A stretch of 64,000 nucleotides of DNA, taken from positions 206,846 to 270,845 of the forward strand of contig JAQGBZ010000047.1 of assembly GCA_034687125.1 (NCBI GenBank), given 5' to 3'. Origin of the DNA: Neelides folsomi. Taxonomy: Eukaryota; Arthropoda; Collembola; Neelipleona; Neelidae. Shown in pieces: positions 26,701 through 37,999 of the stretch. A model generated the notes under the pieces. The model was not told the origin of the DNA, ran no database searches, and saw only the letters and a program-made list of their open reading frames with translations. The first letter of the stretch is position 1, and each line of letters opens with the position of its first letter. Position numbers and translations under genes: made by a program.

Positions 26701-28019
26701 AATATGTACCACAGCAATGTATTTAATATATATCTCAAAGATACGGAAAATATCAAAGATAGAATAGAGACTGTATGATACGATATGCCTCATATAATCC
26801 ATCCATACAGTTATCTGTAATATAATAGCTATGCTCTATGTATCATACATCTGCTCATTAATGCACATAATCGTAAGCTCAGGAACTCGGGATTTATTAC
26901 TCTACAATACTTTATAATTCGTGTTAGACTAGGGTTCTAAAATCCGGTGGTAAATTAAATGGTAAATGCATTTTTGATGAAGTTAACTCTGGAAATGATT
27001 TAGTGGAACATGACACAGAGAATTTAATTCATTTATATAAGGTTATATCATTAGATTTTCACATCAATTCATATTTATTGATATTCATGCTTACATAATC
27101 AAATAATCATAGTTTTATTAAAATATATGTAGTTTTATAATTACATATTAAGAAAAAAATAAATATCCTTATGATTTCCCTTTAACACATACCAATTGTG
27201 CTAAATGGAAATAAAGACTATTGAAAGTGAGAGTTGCAAATCAGCAACTATCAGAATCCCATTTAAAATCAAACTTCCTTGGCCTCTTTCACATAAAATA
27301 AACAGTTGTTTGTTTATTTAAAAGATTTAAGCCACATGAAGTTAAATTTAAACTCATTCCAGTAATAATCTAAACTTAACTAGATTAACAGACGTAAGAA
27401 GTAATAAATAATATTTGATAACGTATGTACACATGTATTTTAAAATAATAATGCAAGTTCTTATAATATAAAAGGAATGCTTTATTCTTAATTATATTTG
27501 ATATTCTTTGAATTTGCAAATATTTGACTATTTTGTAATTATCGGAACTTAAGCAGAATGAGAAGTTAATTAACCATTATTCTTATTTAATTATCTTATG
27601 AATGAACATAAAAATATAATAATTAAACATAAAATAAGCTCGTCCGACTGACCACATATATGTACCATGAACATATGTAGTATGCTTAAAATAAGGGTTC
27701 AATAATCCGATTTAATACATACATCATTTAATAAGTTAAGTATATATCAATTACAAACACTTACAATTTTGCTAGTATAATCCTAAGTATACTTATACTG
27801 GATTACCTCTGATGGTAGTTACAATCCTTTCCTATCATTTCTGCATGATTCATAATTGGACATAAAAAGTCTTATAAAATAATTGGAATTTGGTCACTTG
27901 TCGTTTGTATTGTATCTTTTTTTACCGTTGAAGGGTTGCAGTTTTACTACAAATATATCGGAATTTTTTTAATAAAATAAAGGGTGACAAATTTTGAGAA
28001 TGATTTTTAAATTAGCGAA
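26701..28019. other. AT-rich intergenic stretch
   Basis: Low-complexity AT-rich DNA between the PI synthase 5' end and the VMP1 3' end. No coding, RNA or repeat structure was recognised. Confidence 0.55.
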
Positions 28020-31000
28020 TCAGGACTTGGCTTTGACTTTATCTTTCGTCATCCTTCGGTGATAAGACTGAGCCATTGAATTGACAATCGAGATTAAAAA
28101 GTAAATGATCATGCTGAGGACGATTTTCTCCAATATAAAGGCAAGGATCCATCCCTCCTTAAATCAAAATAATTCCTTTAGAGTTGGCAACAATTTCCAC
28201 ATATATTAAAATAATAATATAAAATCTTTCTTGTTCTCACTTGATCTTCGTTGTGTTGGCCATGTAGAGTTTGCTTCTGACGATTCATCATCTCGACAAA
28301 GGGATCGCTGATTAGCTCTCCCAATTTCGGTATACTTCTGATCAGTTTCACCACACTGATGAAAGTAAAAAATAATGAAAAGTTGAAATTAGGTAAAAAC
28401 ATAAATACTTACATAGTTATTAAATTTAAAAAATTAAATTATAATAATTTTCATCCTCACTTGTCAAGGAGTTCTTCGTTGAAAGCAAGAATGACAAATG
28501 TCATTTGAATGTGAACTTTGATCAGAGCCTTCCCAATGACAGTCGCTCCAAAGAAAGTAGTAAAAGGAACCAGAAAATGCCCACAAGTGATGCCAGCAAG
28601 ATCAAACAGAGGATTCGGGATTGAGGCACATGCAAGGATTCCCCAAAATCCAACTTTTTCGACCAGCTCCTGCATCCACAGCTTTGAACGTTCAAAAAAA
28701 CCCTGAAATAGAACCAAGAAGTTTTTACAATTTTGAAAACTCAATTTCTAACATAAACAGCTCCAGGGGAATTTTAACAATGAATGGAAATTGAAATGGT
28801 TTTTGGAATTACTAAAACAACTTGGCCACGATCAGCTTTCTTCTTCCGGTTCATGAGCTGGTTGAATTCCTCAAGATGTTCGTCGGCATCAACCATTCCA
28901 GAGATCCTTGAGGCTCGAGCCATGAAGTAGGGCGGGAGTTCTCCAAGAGCCGTTCCAAATCCCCACATCAACGACTCCCACCGAATCTTTCCCATGATGT
29001 CGTAGACGGAGACGCCGTCGGGACTCTGGTCCTCCGGACACACGACTCTGAAGAACAAAACACATTCTTGGCTCACAATAATTAATCCCAATTAACAGTC
29101 ACTTAAATTCTCCTTACTGTTCTGGGTAGGGCGGGGTGGGAAAGTGGATAGACCCACACTCCTGAGCAGCAAGTGTTACTTTGGCAATGAATGGGCCGAG
29201 ATAGAGAAGGAAAGTGTGCAGACCTGTCCCAAGACCAACAGAGGACAAAACTCCCAGGAACACCCAATAAGAATACCAATAAAGGTCGTCTTTAATCTAA
29301 ATACATAAATTCATCATTTAGAACTTGACATCGGAAGATAAAATAATTAATGTATAATGAACCAGTAGAATTGTTAAAGTTAATTGCTTAATCATTAAGT
29401 TAGAATTGTTATAATTCGTATTTTCTCTCTTCCTTACCGCTCTTGACTCTGGGTCATCTTTGATTAGAAGAAAGTAAAAGAAGTAAAAGGCGAGAAATAA
29501 GAAAAAGACAATTGCAGCTTTTCTTGATAAAGGAACGGATCTTTTCTTAGGGTCGTATAAGGATAAATAAAATCTGGAAAATCAAACAAAGATATTGTTA
29601 GTGAACCCAAATGAATCAAATTGTTAAATAATTAATCTTATTAAGTAAACTGTCAATTGATTAATCTATAAATTAATCTGTTAATTAATTAATCTATAAA
29701 TTAATTGTAATTTAATTAAAATCTTTTCACTTGGAAAAATGTACCTTATTTTCGCGTCATGTATGGACCAAGGAATTTCTTGTAGGAAATAAGAAATGGT
29801 CTGAATGGGTTTTCTCCAAAGCACCAGCGCTGACCGTTCTTGAGCCAAAATGTCCTTTTTCTTTTCTGCCCCATTTTTGCTAGGTTTTGGAGCTGCCAGC
29901 GTCCGGGTCTCTTCTTGTCCTTCATTCCCCTTCCCACGAGACTTGTTGTTGTTCATTCTGATCTGTTGATGAACTTCCTCTTCTTTCTTTTTCAGCTCAC
30001 CGAGACGCCTCAACTACCAGGGAAAGAAAATCAACCAAGAGATACAAAAAGTTAACTAAATACTGGAAACTGAATATTCAATAATAGGGGGAGTTTTTTC
30101 TCTTTTGAACTTTTCCTAAAAAAAATTACAATGAACATTTACTATGCCTAATGCCGCTATATAATATGTATAAATGTACTAATTTAATATGATTATCTAT
30201 CATATACAATACCCATATAAATATCTTTTTATTTTATAAGCATGGATAATGTAATATAAATATATAAGGTAGATGCTTTGGAAAACGAACTGTATTTAAT
30301 TATTAAATTATATTATTAGAAAAGGATAACTATAGAGTAAAATCGATACACGGATGAGAACTATTTGCTTATTAAGGAAACAAAATATTTTATAAATATT
30401 TATAGTAAGAGCTATGTTTATAGTGAGCACTGTTCAAGTGAACATTATGACGCAACATCAATTATTAAAGTTCCAAAGTCTCGAATGACTTTGCAAAAAT
30501 TGCCTTTGCACACAAAAACACGTGCATGTCGGCTCCTGATTTTCTCATAAGAAATGTGTTTTATAACAATTCTTTGAATAACGAAAATATGGCATGATAG
30601 GGTTGTTTTAAAATAGTTACATTCTGCAGACACTACGGAGAAGGAATTATTCATAACTATCGAACCCACATTTTTCTAATGTCCTTTTACTACACTATTA
30701 ATTTACAATTAGTTCGAACTTTATATTCCTACTACGCAAAAATAATTGCAATAACAAACATTTTACATATATTACATTATAACCTATTTGTATATCAATA
30801 GATTAAATACAAACGTAAATGCTATTAACGGAATGACTCAATGATGAACAAAGCTATCATTTATAAATTTGGTTAGAATATCGAGATATAACTTGTACAT
30901 ATATTGTATTATAAAATAATATGTATTGAAGATTTCGTGTTATCTGAAAAAGAGGAAAACAAATATAGTTTTTGTGTATTTTTCTATTTGGAGATAATGT

Positions 31001-31800
31001 AATATGTCTCCTAATAAATAAATACACAAACCCATAGAGGCATGTTGAGTGACGGTGTAAAGTAATAATTGTAATAACTCATACGTGTATCTTTCAGTAT
31101 AATTATCATGCAGCTATATAAGAATAAATTTAACGATCTATTTAACTAACTGTATATATCTTGAATCAATCTCTAGAACCAAGGTTCAAAATTCCAATTG
31201 TCATTTTAAACCAGAAAACTTAAAATGTGAAATATTGTGAACAGACAAAGATGATCTTTATCTTTTCTAAAATTGATATTGGAATTAAAGATCGTGTTGG
31301 ATTTGCACAGGTGAAGTATGGATAAATTACTCACATCCAAATCCTCATCTTCCGCTCGTTCAAAATTGAGGACAATATGCATTAAGGTGAAAAAGAGAAG
31401 TAGGAGTGAATGGATATAATATATCAAATCCCCAACACTGACTGACTGTGTTTGGTGGTGGGCCAAGGGGTCTCCAAAATTCCACAAATCCCAAATCTCA
31501 AACTGCAGAGGTTCAACCAGGGTTGTTTTTGATAAATTATTTATAAGTACATGAGCCGGGTGGGTTAGTGGGGAAATGAGTTAATAAAACTACGGGGTTT
31601 CCAGAGTTGTTCCTTGGCCTTTGCCCCGACCTTCACCTCGGACCTCCTGAGAGATAAGCGGAAAGAGGCGGAAGGATGAATTTTTAAGAGACCATGGATT
31701 CGACGGTTCCGGTGGGACGAACGCCTCGCTTCCTCAGCTCCCATTTCAACTCCTCCAACTCAGTCCCTTTGGAGTTCTTCCTCCGACCTCGACCAGGCAT
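28020..31800 (-). CDS. VMP1: Vacuole membrane protein 1 (VMP1), with a probable SAP-like N-terminal exon
   Basis: VMP1 is a multi-pass ER protein with a VTT/DedA-type domain. It acts as a phospholipid scramblase and is needed for autophagosome formation and ER contacts. Sure exons: 30013-29745, 29573-29438, 29296-29118, 29047-28813, 28702-28461, 28355-28241, 28157-28020. Signatures: [88 protein letters not shown], and [13 protein letters not shown] near the C-terminus. The exon at 30013 is open to its acceptor, so translation starts either at Met 29955-29957 (418 residues) or further up. A 108-nt exon at 31800-31693 starts with ATG, encodes a SAP-like helix pair and is phase 0, so it would join in frame to give 473 residues. 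Its donor (ATG then GTCTCT) is weak. Exon 28813 could end 9 nt earlier. Confidence 0.93.
31335..31502 (-). other. Candidate in-frame cassette exon inside VMP1 intron 1
   Basis: These 168 nt are open throughout (56 codons), flanked by an acceptor (CTGCAG before 31502) and a strong donor (GTGAGT after 31335). They are phase 0 at both ends, so they could sit between the SAP-like exon and the exon at 30013. The peptide has one hydrophobic helix ([20 protein letters not shown]) followed by an acidic tail [10 protein letters not shown] recognise no family. It may be a chance open frame. Confidence 0.25.
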
Positions 31801-33307
31801 CTCGTCAAAGATGCTAGAAAGCTCTCAAGCAACCAGACGATCCCCTCCCTGCCAAATAAGCCGATGAAAGTCTCCTCCAAGCCCAAACCCTCTTACTCAA
31901 TCAGAAGGAACCCCAATTAATACCCAAAGAGTTATTGAACAAAGTATTAGTGACATATTCGCTGGGAAAGGTTTAATTAAATTAACAAAATTCAGTATTT
32001 ACACAAGTGTACTTTGTTATGTGGAAGAATGAACAAAAGTTTAATCATTGGTTAATTGCTTGAAAATAAATCATAATAGCACATTTAATCCTCAACATGC
32101 AAAATGCAAATGTAGCGAAATATCATACAAAATTAAATACTTGCTTACTGCTAACTTACTTACTTACTAATTAGGTAAGCATAAAAAATCATTGCAATGT
32201 TTTGATGGGAAATGATAAATAAAAATCAAAGGAGAAACCATCTTCAATTTATGAATAATTCATAAATGGAAAGTTGAGATGACTCAAATCTACTATAAGG
32301 AAAAATTAAATGAAAAATGAATCAAATCAATACTAAAATGAAAACTGAAATATTTCTTATTAATAAGCCAATAAATAATTGTGGATTTTCAATTAAAATT
32401 AATAATAAATGAGATCAAACATGTATGAAATGAATAGAAAGCTGGAAGCAAGTAAATAAAAATCTATACATTACAGAAAAGAAGCTAAAATAATATGTAA
32501 AATAGGCACTCTTAACTTCCTTTATATCGAAACGAAAAACCGAAAATTAATTTTATTTAAAATGCAAATTTAACAAACATGCATATCCACAATTAGCATT
32601 GTTATACATGTCATTAATGGCCAAATGTATTAAATTCCATGGGGGATTTGGACAGGACAAGAAGGTACGTTTTGTGCTCATCATTGAATAACCAAATTAA
32701 CATCATCAAAATCAAATGTAATGGAGCGAATGTGTGAAAAATCGAGTTTAAAACTGGTCAAGAGAGAAAAGGTTATAAAATGGTAATTGGTTTTGTAATA
32801 AACTGAATACTGTTGATTGGAAATTGAATGAAGTAAAGTTTCAACTCACGTTTAACACCAAGTGGGGGTCAGAAATTGGTCCAATGTGACGACCATGAGC
32901 AAAATCTTGATTACACTTTGTTAATTTAGTGACTTGAGGGTTCTTTGATCCTTGACCTCAAGAGCAGAAGATGACTAGAAGAGTTTCTCCTCTCTCTCAC
33001 TTCCTTGCTTGATTAAAAAAGATCCCTTAATTACACACCTTCATTATTTGAGGGAGAGAAACCCATATGAGGGACTTTGGCGCCACCTTTGAAAATTCTC
33101 CCCATCCTCCCACTTTCTCCCACTCACCTTTGAATAACCAAACTTTCTCCATTCGTATTATTCCCACCGAATCCATTACAATTGTTCGCGAATAATTCGC
33201 TCATTCGCTCCTTGCAGATTTCAATCAACGACACAGATGCACAAAATTTTCAAATTGAAAGCTTCAAAGCCTGCAATTTTTTAAAATACCATATCAAATC
33301 TCGTCAA
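31801..33307. promoter_or_regulatory. Divergent 5' region between VMP1 and NSRP1
   Basis: About 1.5 kb separates the likely VMP1 first exon (minus) from the NSRP1 ATG (plus), so both promoters should lie here. The sequence is AT-rich in the middle (32-32.7 kb) and GC-richer at both ends. No specific motif can be named. A short repeat of CTTA units occurs near 32145-32170. Confidence 0.4.
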
Positions 33308-35425
33308 ATGGCAGAAAGCCAAAAGTAAGTATAAAGCTTTTGCAAATCGTCACTTGGTTAAAGTTTAATTTAATTATTTTTAATTCCAAATTTTGTCATA
33401 AATGTATTATAGTTTTTATTGAAGTTGTATTGAAATGAAATTTATTTCATTGAGAATTACACAAAAATGTATGTATTACATTAATTTAACATTTAATTTG
33501 GTTTTAGACACCATCCAGGCCAATATGGTCTTATTATTCCCAAAAAAGACAAGCCGACTCCCGTAGCTCCCAAGAGGACCAATATATTCGATGATGATTC
33601 TGATGAGGAAGATCAAAAACAAGATTGGCTTCAAATCACCCGAAAAGTAAATAATTAATAAATACAGTATTTTGTGATGACAAGGCGTTTAATTAAAAGT
33701 ATATTTCTATTGGAGTTACAATAACATAATGATTTGATTTAATTAGGCCAATCTTGAGCGGAGTATTCAGCTTAAAGAATCCACCAAAGTATTACGAAAA
33801 GCACTAGAAGAAGATCCGTCTGTGTTCGAGTACGATGAGCAGTACGACGACATGGTGGAAGAGCGGGACAGCAATAAGAAGAAGGAGAAAATGGATCGGA
33901 AGCCGAAATACATCACAAATCTCCTAAAAACGGCCGAGATCAGGAAACGCGAATACGAGAATCGGGTCGAGCGAGATGTTCAAAAGGAGCGAGAAGCAGA
34001 GGGGGATGAATTCAAAGATAAAGAATCCTTTGTTACCGGAGCTTACCGAGCCAAAATGGAGGAACTTCAAAGAGTCGAAGATGAGTTGAAACGGAAGGAT
34101 GCAATTGATGGTGAGTGGAGTCGTCAAATGAAATTTTATTCCTCATTTCATATTTATTCCATATTTATTTCATATTTATGGAAGATCATCAAATATTTCA
34201 TGATCTTCCTTATTTAGACCTCTGATATTTCCCTCATTCCCCTCATTCCCCTCAACCCCTTCCCTACCCATTCAATGAAAGTGGGGGATTAGTTTAATCA
34301 ATTAAACAATTCCATTCAGCTTGCATGGCAAATAGGATCAAAATATATAATAATTCGATATATATAATACAAATACCACATAAGGCATACTCTCGGAATC
34401 AAGTTTGCATAAGAAAATCAATCATAATTTAATTGGCCGAGTAAATTATTGTGATCAAATCATTGTGAACATTGTAATTCGTTCGAGTTGAAATTACGCC
34501 TGGCTCTCGTTCCCCCCAACCTGGATTTGGAACGTTAAATCCCAATGAATTTAAGACCGCAAGGAATTTATATACCTTTGAAATTATATGCATCCATGTG
34601 TATCTTATTTAATTATAAAGGATGGGTATTGGGAATGTCATGGGGAAATGTCTGGATTGTATACCGCAGAAAGCTCATAAAACATCAACATAATGAATAT
34701 TCGCCATGCTTCTGTCAGACAGAGACTTATGGTATCTTCAATAAACTAAAACATTTAAAACAATATATTTCTATCCCACAATATAAATCCTATAAGACTC
34801 TCTTACATTATTTATCAATTTATTTGTTTTTTATGAATTGTTGATGTCTTGAAGCAGCTCTTTGTCTAAGAAGTGTGTCATCTTCGAGAGTTGTTTTTTC
34901 CTAATTACTTTCTTCCTCCTAGACCTGACTGATGTAACGAAGCAGGCAGACCTTGGAGGATTTTACCGGCACATGTTCAGAACCACTGTGGGGGATGACG
35001 AGAAAAGGAAAAGAGGGCCCGAACCCCAAGAGGAAACCCCGACTGAAACCATTCTGAAAAAGGGGCTAGTTGCTGGGGATGAGAGACATCAATTCACCAA
35101 ACGATCCAAAAAGGAGGAAAAACCGAGCAGGGGAGAAGAAAAACAACCCACGAGGAAGGACTCAATTAACCAAGAGAATTTGGAGGAAATGGAAAAACCT
35201 TCACCGCCTGGCCCTCCAGAGCCCCGCAGAGAGGAACCAGAGTCTCCACAAATAATTAAATCACCGGACCCTGAGGAGGACTCATTGAAGGAGAAACAAA
35301 CCTTACCTCGGGTCTGTCTCTGGAAAAAGCGGACGGTTGATGAGGTTTTTGATGAAGCTCTCCAGAGGTATTTAGCAAGAAAGGAAAATCATTTCCTCCA
35401 ACCAGCGATCGTCACTTCCACTTAG
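33308..35425 (+). CDS. NSRP1: Nuclear speckle splicing regulatory protein 1 (NSRP1/CCDC55)
   Basis: NSRP1 is a nuclear coiled-coil protein that influences splice-site choice. Exons: 33308-33324, 33508-33646, 33747-34110, 34923-35425; 1023 nt, 340 residues. Conserved features: QYGLIIPKK near the N-terminus, an acidic patch IFDDDSDEED, the block VFEYDEQYDDM, then PKYITNLLKTAEIRKREYE followed by a long charged coiled coil (residues ~75-175), and ADLGGFYRHMF early in the last exon. The C-terminal 150 residues are Lys/Glu/Pro-rich and end in a helix with LQRYLARK. Human NSRP1 is longer (558 residues) and has a larger RS-like C-terminal region, so this is a short form. The 17-nt first coding exon is supported by a consensus GTAAGT donor and correct phase. 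The last intron (812 nt) holds open frames that I take as chance. Confidence 0.93.
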
Positions 35426-36490
35426 TCCAATTAAATCCAAAAACACTTATCCTCGCCATCTGCTTTTTTAATTAATATGATCTTGTATTACAATCGTGAT
35501 CAATATAAATCATACAGACACAACAATTATTAAATATGTAATGTAATACATTTAATATAATATAATATATTTTCAAAGTATTTATTTATTATAATAATGC
35601 TAGGTTAAGTACATATATATTTAGTATTTTAATATTAATGATTATTTTAACAAAGTACAAGTTATTCACTTATTATAAATAAGTATTTTAATATGTTGTA
35701 ATTTATGTATTTTATAATTGTTGAATCGTAAGAGAGAAATATATGCGTGAATAATAAAAATATGTTTTGGAGTCCTAAGGATTGTTTCATTTATATTTAA
35801 ATTCCATTCTTACTTATTCTGTGTTTTATGAAAGAGGTACATTCGTCCTGTGCAAGGAAAGGTCTCGGAATGGAAGGAAGAGAAAAGACAAATAATTGAG
35901 TAGAAATAACTAGAAGAGGAATCATAACTCATAATAAACTATGTAGTTCCATTGATTTTTTTCCTTCTTCACCAAACTCCCTTACATATTCACAGAAGAA
36001 GGTACGTTACTGTCTTCACGTTTAAAAAGACCTACATACTTAAACACTTCCCAATGTTCACATCCTTTCTTTTTTACCTCACTTTAAATCCCTTAATATT
36101 AACATTTCACACCTCATCAGAGAACTATACAAAAGTTTTCCAGTGGCTCAGAGCAAGTTGCTTTAAAATTAGTAAAAACTTGTCAAAATTTTACATACTT
36201 TTAGATAATTGATCTGCCCAATATGAAAGTCTGTGAGCATTAAATAACTTTATAATAATATGCTTTTGGCTTATTCTTATTACCATTTCAAATACACAAT
36301 TCAAAATTAAACAATTTAGGTACCTTAACATGTCATGTAGCATTTTGTGGTAGTATAATTTTATGCTCAAAAGTAAACATTGTATATTATAATACATATG
36401 TATTATATAATAAATCTTAATTTATAAAATAAATTATTGGGATGGTATAATAAATATATAAGGACATAGATACTTATATACTATCTGAAT
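35426..36490. other. AT-rich 3' flank of NSRP1
   Basis: This contains the NSRP1 3' UTR and AT-rich intergenic DNA. AATAAA-like hexamers occur around 35752. Nothing else is supported. Confidence 0.5.
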
Positions 36491-36500
36491 TACTAATTTT

Positions 36501-36546
36501 GGGATTGTACCCCTAACTCCTGAGTCTGAGTGCTAGCCACTGTGCC
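36501..36546 (-). repeat. Degraded tRNA-like (SINE-type) fragment
   Basis: Read on the minus strand, the stretch opens with GGCACAGTGGCTAGCAC, which matches an RNA polymerase III A box, and ends with GGGTACAATCCC, close to a B box. The boxes are about 35 nt apart instead of the ~42 expected in a tRNA, and no cloverleaf or CCA end is evident. It is therefore not a functional tRNA but could be the head of an old tRNA-derived SINE with an AT-rich tail toward 36400. Confidence 0.4.
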
Positions 36547-36832
36547 AGTGAATAAAGATAGTTAGTAAATGGGAATCTTAAAAAAGGCATTTCTATCCAT
36601 TTCTAACCCAAGGCCCAAGGGGCGGCTTTGAAAATTCCAGTTCACAACAATAATGCATATTTAATTCAGATGTGTGCCAAATATCTAGAAGTCAATAGCT
36701 TAAAGACAGGTATTGAAAAAATCGAGGATAATATTACATAGACTTCAAATCGAGTCAATTTTCATGCTGCTGGGAAATGAAGAATTTAATTAATGTAAGG
36801 CCTATGATATCAGTTAAGTATATACCCATATA

Positions 36833-36907
36833 CAGGGTGGGCCGTAAGTATCTTCTTTTTTAAATAAACAATCGTATAAAAAAGAAAGATACTTATGGCC
36901 CACCCTG
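36833..36907. mobile_element. 75-bp palindromic MITE of Tc1/mariner type
   Basis: Two inverted arms of about 30 bp begin CAGGGTGGGCC and run through TAAGTATCTT and a T-run, with a single G/A mismatch and a 1-nt indel in the readable part. They are separated by a short AT spacer. The dinucleotide TA flanks both ends (36831-36832 and 36908-36909), the target-site duplication of Tc1/mariner transposases. No coding capacity remains, so it must have moved in trans. Confidence 0.85.
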
Positions 36908-36909
36908 TA

Positions 36910-37999
36910 TCTAATATATCTAAATATTTATTGTTCGCATATTTTTTACAGACTCGTGCTATTTTCTATTTCTCCTACTTAATTTACTTAATGTTAGCGT
37001 AATGATCTGATCTGGGGGATTATTTAATTCCATTTTGTGATCATGTCTCTCCGAAGTCCGAATAGCCCAAGTTTAAAGTCAAATCAATATTTCCTCATCG
37101 ACTTTTAAATAGTGGGCATTATATTACCTTCTCGTGTTTACATAACATTGGGATGAACTCATATTCTTTATAAACTTAATTAAATGCCCTCTACTACTGT
37201 ATTTACAAATTTTGGTAGGCCATGGATGCGGCAATTTGATTAAATCTGCTCTGGGAATCTCTACATGTTAATTTTAAAGGATAATTATCAATAATAATTA
37301 GCAGCAGTGCATTTATAGGTTAGCATGGTAAATTGCGCCGAGCGGGTTGTGAAATTAATCAAATGCAACGTTTCCACCAAGGCTGTAATCTATATAAACC
37401 CATACATACCTATTATGTAAATATATTACACAGTATACATGGTTTATAAGTTTATATTACCAGTAGTTTCCCATCAGAGCCGTATAATTAATTTACGGAG
37501 GCTCGACACATAGCTTATTTAATATCTACTCAATATCTCCAGTATATATAAATAATGTACATGTGTATGAAATGCATATTGTATGAGATATATTATATGT
37601 GAAGTGTGGCCATTCTTTGGCAACGGATTACGTGGTTCACCCCCAGAGGCATCAGAGAAGAGCCACGCTGGTTTAATCTCAAGCTCCCCAATTGGCCTCG
37701 TTTGGTACGAGAGGCGCTTGTGGGTTTCGGGGTTGAGTTGAATCAGATTATCACTTTATTGCCCCTTCATCTTCTCGGTCGGAGTGGACAGAGCCGATGA
37801 GTTCTCCTTTCAATCTTCTCTAAATGGAGTTGGGGATTGGGGAAGATTCTGTCAATCGATGAGAAAGAGAGCCGAGCTGAGAGAATAATTGACTTGGAAC
37901 CGACACCGGGATTCGGAGTTGAATAATAGGTCTTCTCGACCGTTGGAACCTCTCATACAATAAGGGAACTTTTCCTCCATTCTTCCCCCGACTTCTCAC
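36910..37999. other. Intergenic stretch, GC-richer near rabphilin 3' end
   Basis: AT-rich to about 37.58 kb, then a GC-richer block that adjoins the rabphilin stop codon and is probably its 3' UTR. No other gene was recognised; the 64-codon plus-strand frame at 37606-37800 lacks any protein signature. Confidence 0.45.

Noticed and set aside
34111-34922. Possible separate small gene inside NSRP1 (frame at 34545-34844)
   Set aside because: It lies wholly inside an intron with good GTGAGT and CCTAG borders, and its peptide is low-quality AT-driven sequence.
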